The notes beneath the pieces were generated by a model, which made no database searches, was not told where the DNA came from, and worked only from the letters and a program-made list of their open reading frames with translations. A DNA stretch of 64,000 nt, taken from positions 558,001 to 622,000 of the forward strand of contig CAVRNQ010000003.1 of NCBI GenBank assembly GCA_963722555.1, written 5' to 3'. This DNA is from Bog-366 sp963722555. GTDB lineage: Bacteria > Acidobacteriota > Terriglobia > UBA7540. A program made the position numbers and the translations under genes. The first letter of the stretch is position 1. Every line of letters starts with the position of its first letter. This document shows positions 37,081-45,261 of the stretch, in pieces.

Positions 37081-38733
37081 ATGACTAACTCCGTCAGTGT
37101 CCGGATGCGTTGTCTCGGACTCATGAGTCTCATGGTGCTCTGGTCCGCGTGGGCGTATGGGCAACAAGCGAGCTATTCCGGAACCGCAACTGTCGGACCC
37201 AATCAAGCCCCCGTGACGGAGCGCGAACAGCAATTGCTGGACCGCATTGACAGACTGGAAAAACGGCTCGCCGCACTCGAAGCCAGGACCAATGAAAGCA
37301 ATCCGGAGGAGCCGGGAGCGGGGCCGGCACGGGCCCGCGTGGCCCCGCCGCTCGCTCCGGAACCGGCGCTGACTCCCGCGGGAAAGCAGGATTCTCCCTT
37401 GCCCGCGCAAGCGCTAAGGGAAGCGCCGATTCCGCCGCCTCCAGCCGCCAAACCCGAGAAAGCAAAACCGGCGGAACCGTTTGCGTTCGCAGACTTCTCA
37501 TGGCTCAACGGTAACAGCCGGACTACGGAATCGCCCCTTGATACCAAGGTGTTCACGGGCGAATTTCGAGCCGACACGAGCTACATTTACGACTTCAACC
37601 ATCCCATTGATCATACGCTCGTCGGCACAACCGAGAGCGGCCGAACCGGTGAGGTTCAGGTCCAGCAATTGGGCATCGGGGGTGATTTTCACTATGACCA
37701 CGTGCGCGGCAGGCTGATGACCCAATTTGGCATGTATTCCACCATGACGCCGCGGAATGACGCCACCCCCGGACGTGGCCAGTGGAACCTCTCCGATGCC
37801 TACCGCTATATCTCGGAAGCGTATGGCGGGTATCATTTCGACGTGATGCACGGCATCAACGTCGATGCCGGCATCTTTATGTCCTACGTCGGCCTCTTCA
37901 GTTACTACAACTTCGACAACTGGGCATATCAGCCGTCGTACGTATCATCCAACACGCCGTGGTTCTTTAATGGGGTGCGCGTCCAGATCTTCCCCACGGA
38001 GAAACTGAAAATTGAGCCCTGGGTCGTCAACGGCTGGCAGTCCTATGGCACCGCCAACGGCCGGCCGGGGCTGGGGATGCAGATTTTGTGGCGACCCACG
38101 GGGTGGCTTTCGATAATCGGCAATGAATACGGAGTGGGCAGGGACACCGTGGGAGCCTCCCGGCGCACACGATTCCATACGGACGACAGTATCGAGGTCA
38201 AGTATTACGACAAGCCGGCGAAGCTCTTTGACAAGGCTGCCTTCTCCTTCACCTTCGACGCCGGGTGCGAATCCGGCAGTGGAGTGAATTGCACAGGCGA
38301 AACTCGAACCAGCCCTAAGCAGAGCTTTTTGGGTGGCATGTTCTACAACCGGTTTTGGTTCCACAAGGACGTGTACGGCCTGACCCTCGGCGGCGGTGCA
38401 ATGAACAATCCCGGCCGGTACTTGGTCCTCCTGCCGCCCATCAACGGTGCGACGGCATTCTCGGGAACGCCCTATTTCACGGAAAATCCTGGAAACCCGT
38501 TCAAAGCCTGGGACGCCTCGGCGACTTTTGATTACATGCCCCGCCAGTTCATAACTTTTCGCTGGGAGTTTGATCATCGCGGGGCGAATGTGCCCTACTT
38601 TGCCGGACCAGGAGGTGTAACGCCTCCCGGCGGCAATACCGGCGCGCCCGGCTCGGTGGTGCCAGAAGGCTGGACCCCGGACCTCCGCAAAAGTGAGAAT
38701 CGCTTCAATATCGCCATCCTCGTCAAGCTCTGA
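37081..38733 (+). CDS. Outer-membrane porin-like barrel in kdp locus
   Basis: A 550-residue exported protein with a signal peptide (LGLMSLMVLWSAWAYGQ). A short coiled-coil follows (EREQQLLDRIDRLEKRLAALEA), as in trimeric or peptidoglycan-contacting porins, then a Pro/Ala-rich linker and a beta-rich domain of alternating aromatic strands ending NRFNIAILVKL. FADFSWLNGNSRTTESPLDTKVFTGEFRADTSY matches the opening of BBP2/porin-type proteins often annotated in acidobacterial kdp loci (recollection). It probably forms an outer-membrane channel, plausibly for potassium entry. AAGGAG upstream selects ATG 37081 over 37057. Confidence 0.8.
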   Translation: MTNSVSVRMRCLGLMSLMVLWSAWAYGQQASYSGTATVGPNQAPVTEREQQLLDRIDRLEKRLAALEARTNESNPEEPGAGPARARVAPPLAPEPALTPAGKQDSPLPAQALREAPIPPPPAAKPEKAKPAEPFAFADFSWLNGNSRTTESPLDTKVFTGEFRADTSYIYDFNHPIDHTLVGTTESGRTGEVQVQQLGIGGDFHYDHVRGRLMTQFGMYSTMTPRNDATPGRGQWNLSDAYRYISEAYGGYHFDVMHGINVDAGIFMSYVGLFSYYNFDNWAYQPSYVSSNTPWFFNGVRVQIFPTEKLKIEPWVVNGWQSYGTANGRPGLGMQILWRPTGWLSIIGNEYGVGRDTVGASRRTRFHTDDSIEVKYYDKPAKLFDKAAFSFTFDAGCESGSGVNCTGETRTSPKQSFLGGMFYNRFWFHKDVYGLTLGGGAMNNPGRYLVLLPPINGATAFSGTPYFTENPGNPFKAWDASATFDYMPRQFITFRWEFDHRGANVPYFAGPGGVTPPGGNTGAPGSVVPEGWTPDLRKSENRFNIAILVKL

Positions 38734-38780
38734 CGCTCGGCGCTGGCGGCAAACCCCCATGAAGAATTGCGGCGCAAGGC

Positions 38781-38834
38781 GAGATTCTTCGCTTCGCTCA
38801 GAATGACAGCCATGAACCGTTTTTCCGCAGCCTG
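38781..38834. repeat. Fragment C of the ~200-bp MITE-like element
   Basis: GAGATTCTTCGCTTCGCTCAGAATGACAG, then TTTTTCCGCAGCCTG, matches the right end of the elements at 9500 and 41335. It lies 48 bp after the porin stop. Confidence 0.6.
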
Positions 38835-38962
38835 TAAGGCCCCGCCCTTCCAATCGCGTGGTGAGAAATCCGGGTTAGGGGCGGAAGGAGTCGTTGGTCC
38901 GTGCACGCCTTGTCGCCAGACCCCTCCAATAGTACACTGCCTTCCGGGAGGTTTTCGGGCCT

Positions 38963-40066
38963 ATGCCCATCGACTTTGACCGCAGACCGGACCCCGAGCT
39001 CCTGCTTAAGCGAATTGACGCGCAGGACGAACAGCTCCAACACGAGCGCTTGAAAGTTTTCCTGGGTTACGCCTCGGGGGTGGGGAAATCGTTTCGGATG
39101 CTGGATGAGGGCCGGCGGCGTCGAGCCCGCGGCCAGGATGTGGTGGTGGGCGCCATTCAGGTGAACCTGCCCACCGAGCTCGCGCATCTGGTGCAGACCC
39201 TGGCAGTCATTCCTCTCAAGAAAATCGGCGCCGGAGAGGCGATGGATGTGGAAGCCATCCTCCGCAGGCATCCGCAAGTCTGTCTGGTCAACGGCGTCGC
39301 TTACAACAATCCTCCGGGCAGCAAGAACCCCCAGCGCTGGCAAGACGTGGAAGAAATCCTGGCGGCCGGAATCGTGGTCATCACTTCCCTCAACCTCCAG
39401 CATATCGAGGAGCGTCGCGAAGATGTGGAAAGGATTACCGGCAAGCATGTGACCGAAACCGTTCCCGAGCGGTTCCTTTACGCCGCCGACGAGATCGTCC
39501 TTGTCGACGTCCCGCCGGAACTCCTCCTGGAGCGCGCCGGGCAGCCTGCGGCGGCTGACCCCAGCCTGGCCAAGACGCCGCGACAACTTTCGGCACTGCG
39601 CGAGATCGCCCTGCTCCTGGCTGCCGAGGTCGTGGACAAACAGCTTGAGGGTTACCTGCATGCCCACGGCATTGAGCTGCTCTGGGGTACCCAGGAGCGG
39701 ATCATGGTCTGCCTTACTCCCGTGGCGAACGCTCCGGCCATGATCGCCAGTGGAGGGCGCAATGCCGACCGCTTCCACGGGGAACTCTTCACGGTGTACG
39801 TTCGCCACGATCGGCTTTCCGAGAGGGATGAGACTCTCTTGCAGGAACGCCTGGAGAGCGCACGGCTGGTAGGAGCACAGACAGAGGTACTGGACGGGGA
39901 CGACCCGGTGGAGACCCTCATGGAATTTGCGCGCTCGCACCGGATCACGCAGATCTTCGTGGGCCACTCCCGCCGGGACCACTGGTGGGATCGCTTCCTG
40001 GGAGGCCCGTTGGATCGGCTCATCCGCGCCGCGGAAGGGATCGACGTGCGCGTGTTTCCCCCCTAA
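38963..40066 (+). CDS. Stand-alone KdpD sensor/Usp protein, Walker B degenerate
   Basis: The N-terminal KdpD domain (about residues 25-230) is followed by a Usp domain (about 240-365), with no membrane or kinase part. Walker A is intact (GYASGVGKS, 35-43). Where the family has a Walker B-like VDELAHTN, this copy reads VNGVAYNN (Asn110-Gly111), so both acidic residues are gone. The downstream PGSKNPQRWQDVEEIL is retained. It probably binds a ligand or nucleotide but may not hydrolyse it. It forms a pair with the next gene two bases away, and would presumably act on the kinase at 29577. Reference E. coli KdpD has one such region fused. Confidence 0.85.
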   Translation: MPIDFDRRPDPELLLKRIDAQDEQLQHERLKVFLGYASGVGKSFRMLDEGRRRRARGQDVVVGAIQVNLPTELAHLVQTLAVIPLKKIGAGEAMDVEAILRRHPQVCLVNGVAYNNPPGSKNPQRWQDVEEILAAGIVVITSLNLQHIEERREDVERITGKHVTETVPERFLYAADEIVLVDVPPELLLERAGQPAAADPSLAKTPRQLSALREIALLLAAEVVDKQLEGYLHAHGIELLWGTQERIMVCLTPVANAPAMIASGGRNADRFHGELFTVYVRHDRLSERDETLLQERLESARLVGAQTEVLDGDDPVETLMEFARSHRITQIFVGHSRRDHWWDRFLGGPLDRLIRAAEGIDVRVFPP

Positions 40067-40068
40067 AG

Positions 40069-41223
40069 ATGATGGACACCGGTTCTCTTCAGCACGGTCG
40101 GCTCAAAGTGTACCTGGGGTACGCCGCCGGCGTCGGCAAGACCTATCAGATGCTGGCGGACGCCCATGAACTGGTGAAAAAGGGCGTCGATGTCGTGATC
40201 GGCTACCTCGAGCCCCATGGGCGCAAGGATACCATTGCGCAAGCTCAGGGGTTGGAGCTGATCCCGCGCTGCAAAGTGGAATACCGTGGGTCAGTTTTCG
40301 AGGAAATGAATACGGAGGCGATCCTCCAACGCCGTCCCCAGGTGTGTGTGGTGGATGAACTACCGCACACCAACGTTCCGGGCTCCGGCCATGTGAAACG
40401 CTGGGAGAATGTTTTGGAACTGCTCGAGGCTGAAATCGATGTGATGACCACGATGAACATCCAGCACCTCGAAAGTCTGAATGACCAAGTCTGGAATATG
40501 ACGGGCGTCCGGGTTCGCGAGACGATTCCCGACTGGGTCATGAAACAGGCCGACGAAGTGGTCATGGTCGATCTCACCCCGCGTGCCCTTCTCAACCGCC
40601 TGGAACGCGGAGTTGTGTACGCCCAGGAGAAGGCCCAGCGGGCGCTGCAGAACTTTTTCAAAGAATCCACGCTCGTCGCCTTGCGCGAAATCGCCATGCG
40701 GCAGACGGCCCACGAAGTCGAGATTCGGCAAGTAACGCTGCCTGACCCCACCACCGAAACCCCGGTTGCGCCGGCGGAGATGTCGAGCGCGGAGATCAGC
40801 GCTTCTGGCCCTTTGAACGATCGGCTCCTCCTCTACGTGACGGAGCATCCCTCCACCGCCATGCTCATCCGCCGCGGTCGTAGGGTGGCTGATTATCTCC
40901 AAGCCGACTGCTTGGCCGTGTTCGTCCACGCCGAAATGGATTTCGGCAGCCTGCCGAAGGCTAAACGCGAGGCCGTCGAGCGCCACCTCACTTTCGCGCG
41001 GAACCTCCACGTCGAAACCCGGGTTCTTCAGGGTGTGGACATCGCCACCACTCTCATCGACTTTGCCCGCCTTCATAGCATCACGCAGATCTTCATGGTC
41101 CGCCCGCAGTATTCGCCTTGGGAGGGATTCCTGGGACGGAACCTCATACACCGCATCGTCCGCCAGGCCCGCGATATGCAGGTGACCATCGTCGCCGAAC
41201 GCCGCGGCGATACCCGCGACTGA
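40069..41223 (+). CDS. Stand-alone KdpD sensor/Usp protein, canonical copy
   Basis: A second KdpD N-terminal domain plus Usp domain without a kinase. Walker A is GYAAGVGKT, and Walker B is intact in VVDELPHTNVPGS (Asp96-Glu97). MTTMNIQHLESLNDQVWNMTGVRVRETIPDWVMKQADEVVMVDLTP is classical KdpD. The Usp half begins near LNDRLLLYVTEHPSTAMLIRRGRRVADYLQADCLAVFVHAE. ATG 40069 (or 40072) follows the previous stop by two bases, so the pair is co-translated. Together with the kinase gene this reconstitutes a split KdpD system. Confidence 0.92.
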   Translation: MMDTGSLQHGRLKVYLGYAAGVGKTYQMLADAHELVKKGVDVVIGYLEPHGRKDTIAQAQGLELIPRCKVEYRGSVFEEMNTEAILQRRPQVCVVDELPHTNVPGSGHVKRWENVLELLEAEIDVMTTMNIQHLESLNDQVWNMTGVRVRETIPDWVMKQADEVVMVDLTPRALLNRLERGVVYAQEKAQRALQNFFKESTLVALREIAMRQTAHEVEIRQVTLPDPTTETPVAPAEMSSAEISASGPLNDRLLLYVTEHPSTAMLIRRGRRVADYLQADCLAVFVHAEMDFGSLPKAKREAVERHLTFARNLHVETRVLQGVDIATTLIDFARLHSITQIFMVRPQYSPWEGFLGRNLIHRIVRQARDMQVTIVAERRGDTRD

Positions 41224-41334
41224 TTGCGCCCCTCGCCAAACCGCAACCCCGAGTTGCAGCCGACCCCAGGCTTGGCAGGGCAGAAAACCAGCCCGCCCGG
41301 CGTTTCGACTGGAACCACCAGCCGCCGGGCTGAA

Positions 41335-41532
41335 CAGGCTGCGGGAAAACGCTTCCCCGCTTTCATTCTGAGCCCTTCGCTGTCATCCTGAGCGCAGCGA
41401 AGGATCTCGCTCTGGCGGCTCAGGGTAAACTTCGCGAAGAATCTCGCACTGCGCATTTTCATGGCAATACGAGATTCTTCCTTGCCTGCGGCTCCTCAGA
41501 ATGACAGGCCCGACGGGTTTTTCCGCAGCCTG
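41335..41532. repeat. Non-coding MITE-like element, full copy B
   Basis: About 198 bp with CAGGCTGCGGGAAAAC at the left and GTTTTTCCGCAGCCTG at the right; one mismatch between the ends. The interior aligns with 9500-9703, including CTGCGCATTTTCATGGCAAT and the TCATTCTGAG segments. It lies between kdpD sensor 2 and the oxidoreductase at 41551, where two genes converge. Confidence 0.8.
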
Positions 41533-41550
41533 TGAAACCCGAGCCGGGCG

Positions 41551-42768
41551 CTACCCGGTCACGGTCTTGCCGTCCTCGCCCAGCACCGCGCGGGCCTTTT
41601 TGTGATAGGCGATATTGGCCAGGTGGAGCGAGCGGACCGCTTGGTGGCCAATCTCAATCGGGGCATTGGGCTGCTGCCGCGTGCGTAAGCACTCCAAGAA
41701 GTTCTTGATATGCGGCACGGTCTGCGTAACCCCGCCCGGGAGTTTCTCTTTCACGGGCTCCGGACGAACCCAACGGCTGCCCACCCAGGGTTCCTGGTAG
41801 AGGCGGTAACCCTGCTCGCAGAGTTCGAGAGTCCCCTTCTGCCCCTGGAAGACAATACCCCAACCATTCTGGAAAGCGTTGGTGTAAGTCAGGGTCCAGG
41901 TGGAGGTGAAACGGGGATATTCAAAGATGGCGCAGAAGGTGTCGGGCGTCTCGGCGGGCTGGAGCTTATAGACGGCGCCAGAACACTGTGCGGCCGTGGG
42001 CCCAGGCGTGTTCGTCAACCACTGAATGACGTCGATCAGGTGGGTCCCCTGGTCGGTCATATTCCCGCCGGAGAAGTCCCAGAAATAACGCCAGAAGCGA
42101 AAGCGGTAAGGATCAAAGGGCTGCTGGGGAGCGGGGCCCACGAAGCGCTCCCAATCGAGTTTGTTCTGGAGCACCGACCGCAGGCGGACGTTGACGTTCC
42201 AGTACCACTCAGCGCGCACCAGGTTGATTTCTCCCAGGGCCCCCTGGTCGATGAGGGCTTTGCACTCCTGCACGAGGGGAGAACTGCGCCGCTGCATGCC
42301 CACCTGCACCACCCGATCCGTCTTGCGCACCTCCGCCACCATATCGGCGCCCTGCTCGATGGACCAGGCGAGAGGCTTCTCACAATAGGCGTCCTTGCCG
42401 GCGCGTACGGCGTCTACCAGATGGTTGTGGTGCCAGTGTTCGGGCGTGGCAATCAGCACCGCATCGATGTCTTTGCGATCCAGCACACTCCGGTGGTCCG
42501 TGTAGCCCTTGGCCCGGGGGCCGGCAATCTCCAGTCCGGCGTCCAGGTGTACCCCGTAGGCATCCGAGACCGCTGCCCACTCCACGCCTTGATCCTTGAA
42601 GTTGTCCATGTGCCCGCGGCCCATGCCTCCCGCGCCGATGATGCCCATCACGACACGGTCGTTGGCTCCGAACACCCGTCCGCCGAAGGCAGGATGGGCC
42701 AGCACTCCCAACCCTACCGCCGCGGTACCGCCCAGGAATTTTCTGCGGGTGATTCCATCCATTGGCAT
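41551..42768 (-). CDS. Tat-exported Gfo/Idh/MocA oxidoreductase, second copy
   Basis: It has the same architecture as the protein at 20115. The Tat signal ITRRKFLGGTAAVGLGVLAHPAFGG precedes a Rossmann fold (VVMGIIGAGGMGRGHMDNF), then AVLIATPEHWHHNHLVDAVRAGKDAYCEKPLAW, and the C-terminal half with WDFSGGNMTDQGTHLIDVIQWL. The GTHLIDV histidine region is typical of secreted family members that act on sugars. The start at 42768 is set by GGGAGG six bases upstream; the frame to 42942 continues without a plausible signal. The gene stands alone, convergent with the kdp locus. The substrate is unknown. Confidence 0.92.
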   Translation of the reverse strand: MPMDGITRRKFLGGTAAVGLGVLAHPAFGGRVFGANDRVVMGIIGAGGMGRGHMDNFKDQGVEWAAVSDAYGVHLDAGLEIAGPRAKGYTDHRSVLDRKDIDAVLIATPEHWHHNHLVDAVRAGKDAYCEKPLAWSIEQGADMVAEVRKTDRVVQVGMQRRSSPLVQECKALIDQGALGEINLVRAEWYWNVNVRLRSVLQNKLDWERFVGPAPQQPFDPYRFRFWRYFWDFSGGNMTDQGTHLIDVIQWLTNTPGPTAAQCSGAVYKLQPAETPDTFCAIFEYPRFTSTWTLTYTNAFQNGWGIVFQGQKGTLELCEQGYRLYQEPWVGSRWVRPEPVKEKLPGGVTQTVPHIKNFLECLRTRQQPNAPIEIGHQAVRSLHLANIAYHKKARAVLGEDGKTVTG

Positions 42769-42974
42769 TTGCAACCTCCCTGTAGTGTGTGGTCCGGAGT
42801 CTGCCCGAGTTTCCCGTTGGGCCCTCCAGCGCCTGAGAGTATACGCCCCTTTTTTCAATCGAGCCCTCCGCCGGAGCTTGCTGCCCAGCGCCAGCCTCGA
42901 ACCGGGGTAGAAGAGATCGCGGAGGTGCGGATCAGGAAGCACCCTCTGCTCCCTAAGATCGTCATGGCTAACCT

Positions 42975-43133
42975 ATGCCCGTGGATTTAATCACGAAGTG
43001 GATGCAGAAAATCCTCGCGCCCAACTTTGAGGTTCTGTGGAAAGACGGGGAGACGGCGTGTGACGAAAGGCACTTTGAAGGAAGATGCGACCCGTGCGGA
43101 CCAGGAAAGTCATCGACCCGGGTGGTATTATGA
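42975..43133 (+). CDS. Short hypothetical ORF, doubtful
   Basis: A 52-codon frame, MPVDLITKWMQKILAPNFEV then LWKDGETACDERHFEGRCDPCGPG, has plausible composition and a CxxC pair but no recognised family. It may be the start of a truncated gene. No strong ribosome site precedes it. Confidence 0.25.
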   Translation: MPVDLITKWMQKILAPNFEVLWKDGETACDERHFEGRCDPCGPGKSSTRVVL

Positions 43134-43170
43134 AAGCAATACTCATATAGTACATGAGACTACAATCCTA

Positions 43171-43199
43171 TTGACATTCATCCGGTTACCAGCTATCTT
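43171..43199 (+). promoter_or_regulatory. Sigma-70 promoter upstream of HD-GYP gene
   Basis: A perfect TTGACA (43171-43176), 17-bp spacer and TATCTT (43194-43199). The surrounding 43130-43215 is markedly AT-rich relative to the neighbourhood. The transcript would start near 43206, about 120 bp before the HD-GYP start. Confidence 0.65.
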
Positions 43200-43325
43200 G
43201 GCGTGTAATAGCACGGCTTTTTCTGGCGTGCTGAGTTTTGCTGCTTCGGCTTGGGGCGGCTCGTTGAGCATGGGGAGAGCACGCAACCTGCCGGAGTTTT
43301 TGGAACTGGGGAAGAGGAAGCTGCC

Positions 43326-44300
43326 GTGCCGACCACCCGTAACTGTCCAGAGCGGGAGCTCTTCATTGGTGTCTACTCCACCAAGCTGAAGGAGCTTGCC
43401 GACACTCCCTATTGTTCCCGTCCCTTATTCGAACTCGAGCGCATGGCCGAGCGCTGCCTGGAAGCCATGGAGAAGGCCGCGGAGGGCGACCGCAGTTGGC
43501 TGGAGCGCTACCTCGCGCACGTGGTGTTGCGGCAGGGCCGCGAGGGCTTTCGGAGCTGGCAGCTCATCAAGGGTTTCGACGCCCTGCGTGACACCGCCAA
43601 GCATCTGCCCAACGTGCTGGGCAGCTTCGTCGGAGCCGACGACCTCGTCCACTGGGCCATTGTGCGCTTCGCCCAACTCTATGAAGAGTTGCAGACCATC
43701 CAGGGCCTGACGCGCATGGTGGAATCACTGACCATGGCCCTGGATTCCAAAGAGCAGTACACCTCCAGTCATTGCCGGTCCGTGCAGAAGATTACGGAGA
43801 AGATCGGGCGCGTGATGGGCATCGATGTTGGTCTGGCGGCGCTGCTGCATGACGTCGGCAAGATTCACATTCCGGATCGGATCCTCACCAAGCGCGGCCC
43901 CCTGACCAGCGAGGAGTGGATGATTCTAAAGCAGCACCCCTACCACTCTTTCCGGATCGTCTGTCCGATCAACCCGGAAGTTGCTTCTGTTTGCCTGCGC
44001 CACCACGAACGTCCCGACGGTGGCGGCTACCCGCTGGGTGAGACGGAGGTTCGGGTGGAAGCCAACGTCGTCGCCGCGGCCGACACCCTCCACGCGATCT
44101 GCTCCCGGCGCAGCTACCACAACTATCAGCGGCTGGACGTAGCCCTGCAAGCGATTCGCAGGGGCAGCGGACAACAATTCCTCCCGACCGTCGTAGACGC
44201 CGTGGACAAGGCCTACGGCGACATGGCCGGGTTCCTCGCATCTTTCGGGCCGCCAGCGACCCACGGAGATGACACGCATGCCACCAACTCTCAACCCTGA
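43326..44300 (+). CDS. HD-GYP-domain phosphodiesterase
   Basis: A probable cyclic-di-GMP hydrolase. HD motif LLHDVGKIHIPDRIL has His175-Asp176, and HHERPDGGGYPLGE carries the GYP signature. The first 130 residues are helical with no known sensor domain. GTG 43326 is preferred as start because GAGGAAG lies upstream; the frame runs back to a TTG at 43251 without a site. No membrane segment. Its 3' end overlaps the PilZ gene by 23 bp, so the two are one transcription unit from the promoter at 43171. Confidence 0.88.
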   Translation: MPTTRNCPERELFIGVYSTKLKELADTPYCSRPLFELERMAERCLEAMEKAAEGDRSWLERYLAHVVLRQGREGFRSWQLIKGFDALRDTAKHLPNVLGSFVGADDLVHWAIVRFAQLYEELQTIQGLTRMVESLTMALDSKEQYTSSHCRSVQKITEKIGRVMGIDVGLAALLHDVGKIHIPDRILTKRGPLTSEEWMILKQHPYHSFRIVCPINPEVASVCLRHHERPDGGGYPLGETEVRVEANVVAAADTLHAICSRRSYHNYQRLDVALQAIRRGSGQQFLPTVVDAVDKAYGDMAGFLASFGPPATHGDDTHATNSQP

Positions 44301-44955
44301 GCGGCGTAACACGACGCGGCTGCCGTTGGTCCTGCCCATCTGCCTGGAGTGGCTCTCTTCCGACGACGAAATTCACCGCACGCGCGGAACCACGCGCGAT
44401 GTGTCCCACAACGGGGTCTACTGTTTTCTCGAGGGCCCGCTGTCGCCCGGGCTGCCCGTCAGCTTCGCGATCGTGTTCCCGAGTGACCTGACCGGCAGCG
44501 ACCCACTCAAACTCGACTGTGGGGGCCGCATTGTGCGCAGTGAGATCCGCGAACGCCGGCTCGGGGTTGCCGCCACCATCGAGAGTGCTCGGGTCTCCGA
44601 CGCGAGCGAACCCACGCCAGAGTCCGAGCGTCGCACTTCGGTCCGCATCGTTCCCCACCAGGCTATCATCGTGGAATACCCAGGCTTGCGCTCGGTCCTC
44701 CGGGACCTCAGCCCCACAGGGGCCTTCATTGAGGACGACCGGCCCTTCCCGGTGGGCCGGACCATCCGGCTGCACTTGTGCGGTGGGGAAATTTCCCAAC
44801 CCGTTGAAGTCGAGGCCATTGTGCGCCGCGTCGAGCCTAATGTCGGGATGGCCGTGGAGTTCATCGCGATGACGCGGGAGGTGCACGCCCACTTGCTTCG
44901 CTGGGTCGAAACGAGTAACGCGGCCCGCCCCGGGTTTGCCCACCTCACAGTGTGA
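44278..44955 (+). CDS. Tandem PilZ-domain protein
   Basis: A putative cyclic-di-GMP receptor of 225 residues with two PilZ-like units. The first starts ERRNTTRLPLVLPICLEWLSSDDE with TRDVSHNGVYC. The second starts SERRTSVRIVPHQAIIVEYPG with LRDLSPTGAFIEDDRPFPVG. Both retain an RR-near-start and D-S-x-x-G pattern, the ligand-binding elements, although RxxxR spacing is imperfect. ATG 44278 has GGAG nine bases upstream. Coupling with an HD-GYP enzyme suggests a local c-di-GMP circuit; the output is not visible here. Confidence 0.8.
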   Translation: MPPTLNPERRNTTRLPLVLPICLEWLSSDDEIHRTRGTTRDVSHNGVYCFLEGPLSPGLPVSFAIVFPSDLTGSDPLKLDCGGRIVRSEIRERRLGVAATIESARVSDASEPTPESERRTSVRIVPHQAIIVEYPGLRSVLRDLSPTGAFIEDDRPFPVGRTIRLHLCGGEISQPVEVEAIVRRVEPNVGMAVEFIAMTREVHAHLLRWVETSNAARPGFAHLTV

Positions 44956-45113
44956 CTTCCCCTTTTCGCCTCCACCCTCTCAGGCGCACTTACAAGGGAG
45001 CCTGTCGCGCACAGGGCGCCTGGGGTGGCGTGTGTCATTTCGCCCGCCAGAATCGCGGAAGCGGGTTTGCGGCTGGCGGAGCTCTGCGGGGAGCAGGGCT
45101 GTCAGTCGAGCGC

Positions 45114-45172
45114 TTGTTCACATCGAACACGGAAGGTCCGTGGTCACGCCGCTTGTCGAATAGGTGCGGCTC
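45114..45172 (-). pseudogene. TonB-dependent receptor fragment
   Basis: On the minus strand this reads LFDKRRDHGPSVFDVNK, matching the barrel-region FDRKRLDYGPSVFDVRQN of the intact receptor at 46661-50245. Flanks show no further similarity, so it is a short remnant of a related receptor gene. It lies in the 306-bp space between PilZ and the TPR gene. Confidence 0.5.
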
Positions 45173-45261
45173 GGGCTCGCCTTTTTCGCCGTGCGGCATG
45201 AACGAAGCCGAATCCGGAGCCCGCGACCAGGTGAACGCGGAGTACTCCCATGACACCGAGT

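Noticed and set aside
41710..42990. 426-codon plus-strand frame
   Set aside because: Antisense to the Gfo/Idh/MocA gene, a GC-driven shadow.
43027..43389. 120-codon plus-strand frame before the HD-GYP gene
   Set aside because: It crosses the AT-rich promoter region and overlaps the HD-GYP start in another frame; composition is not protein-like.
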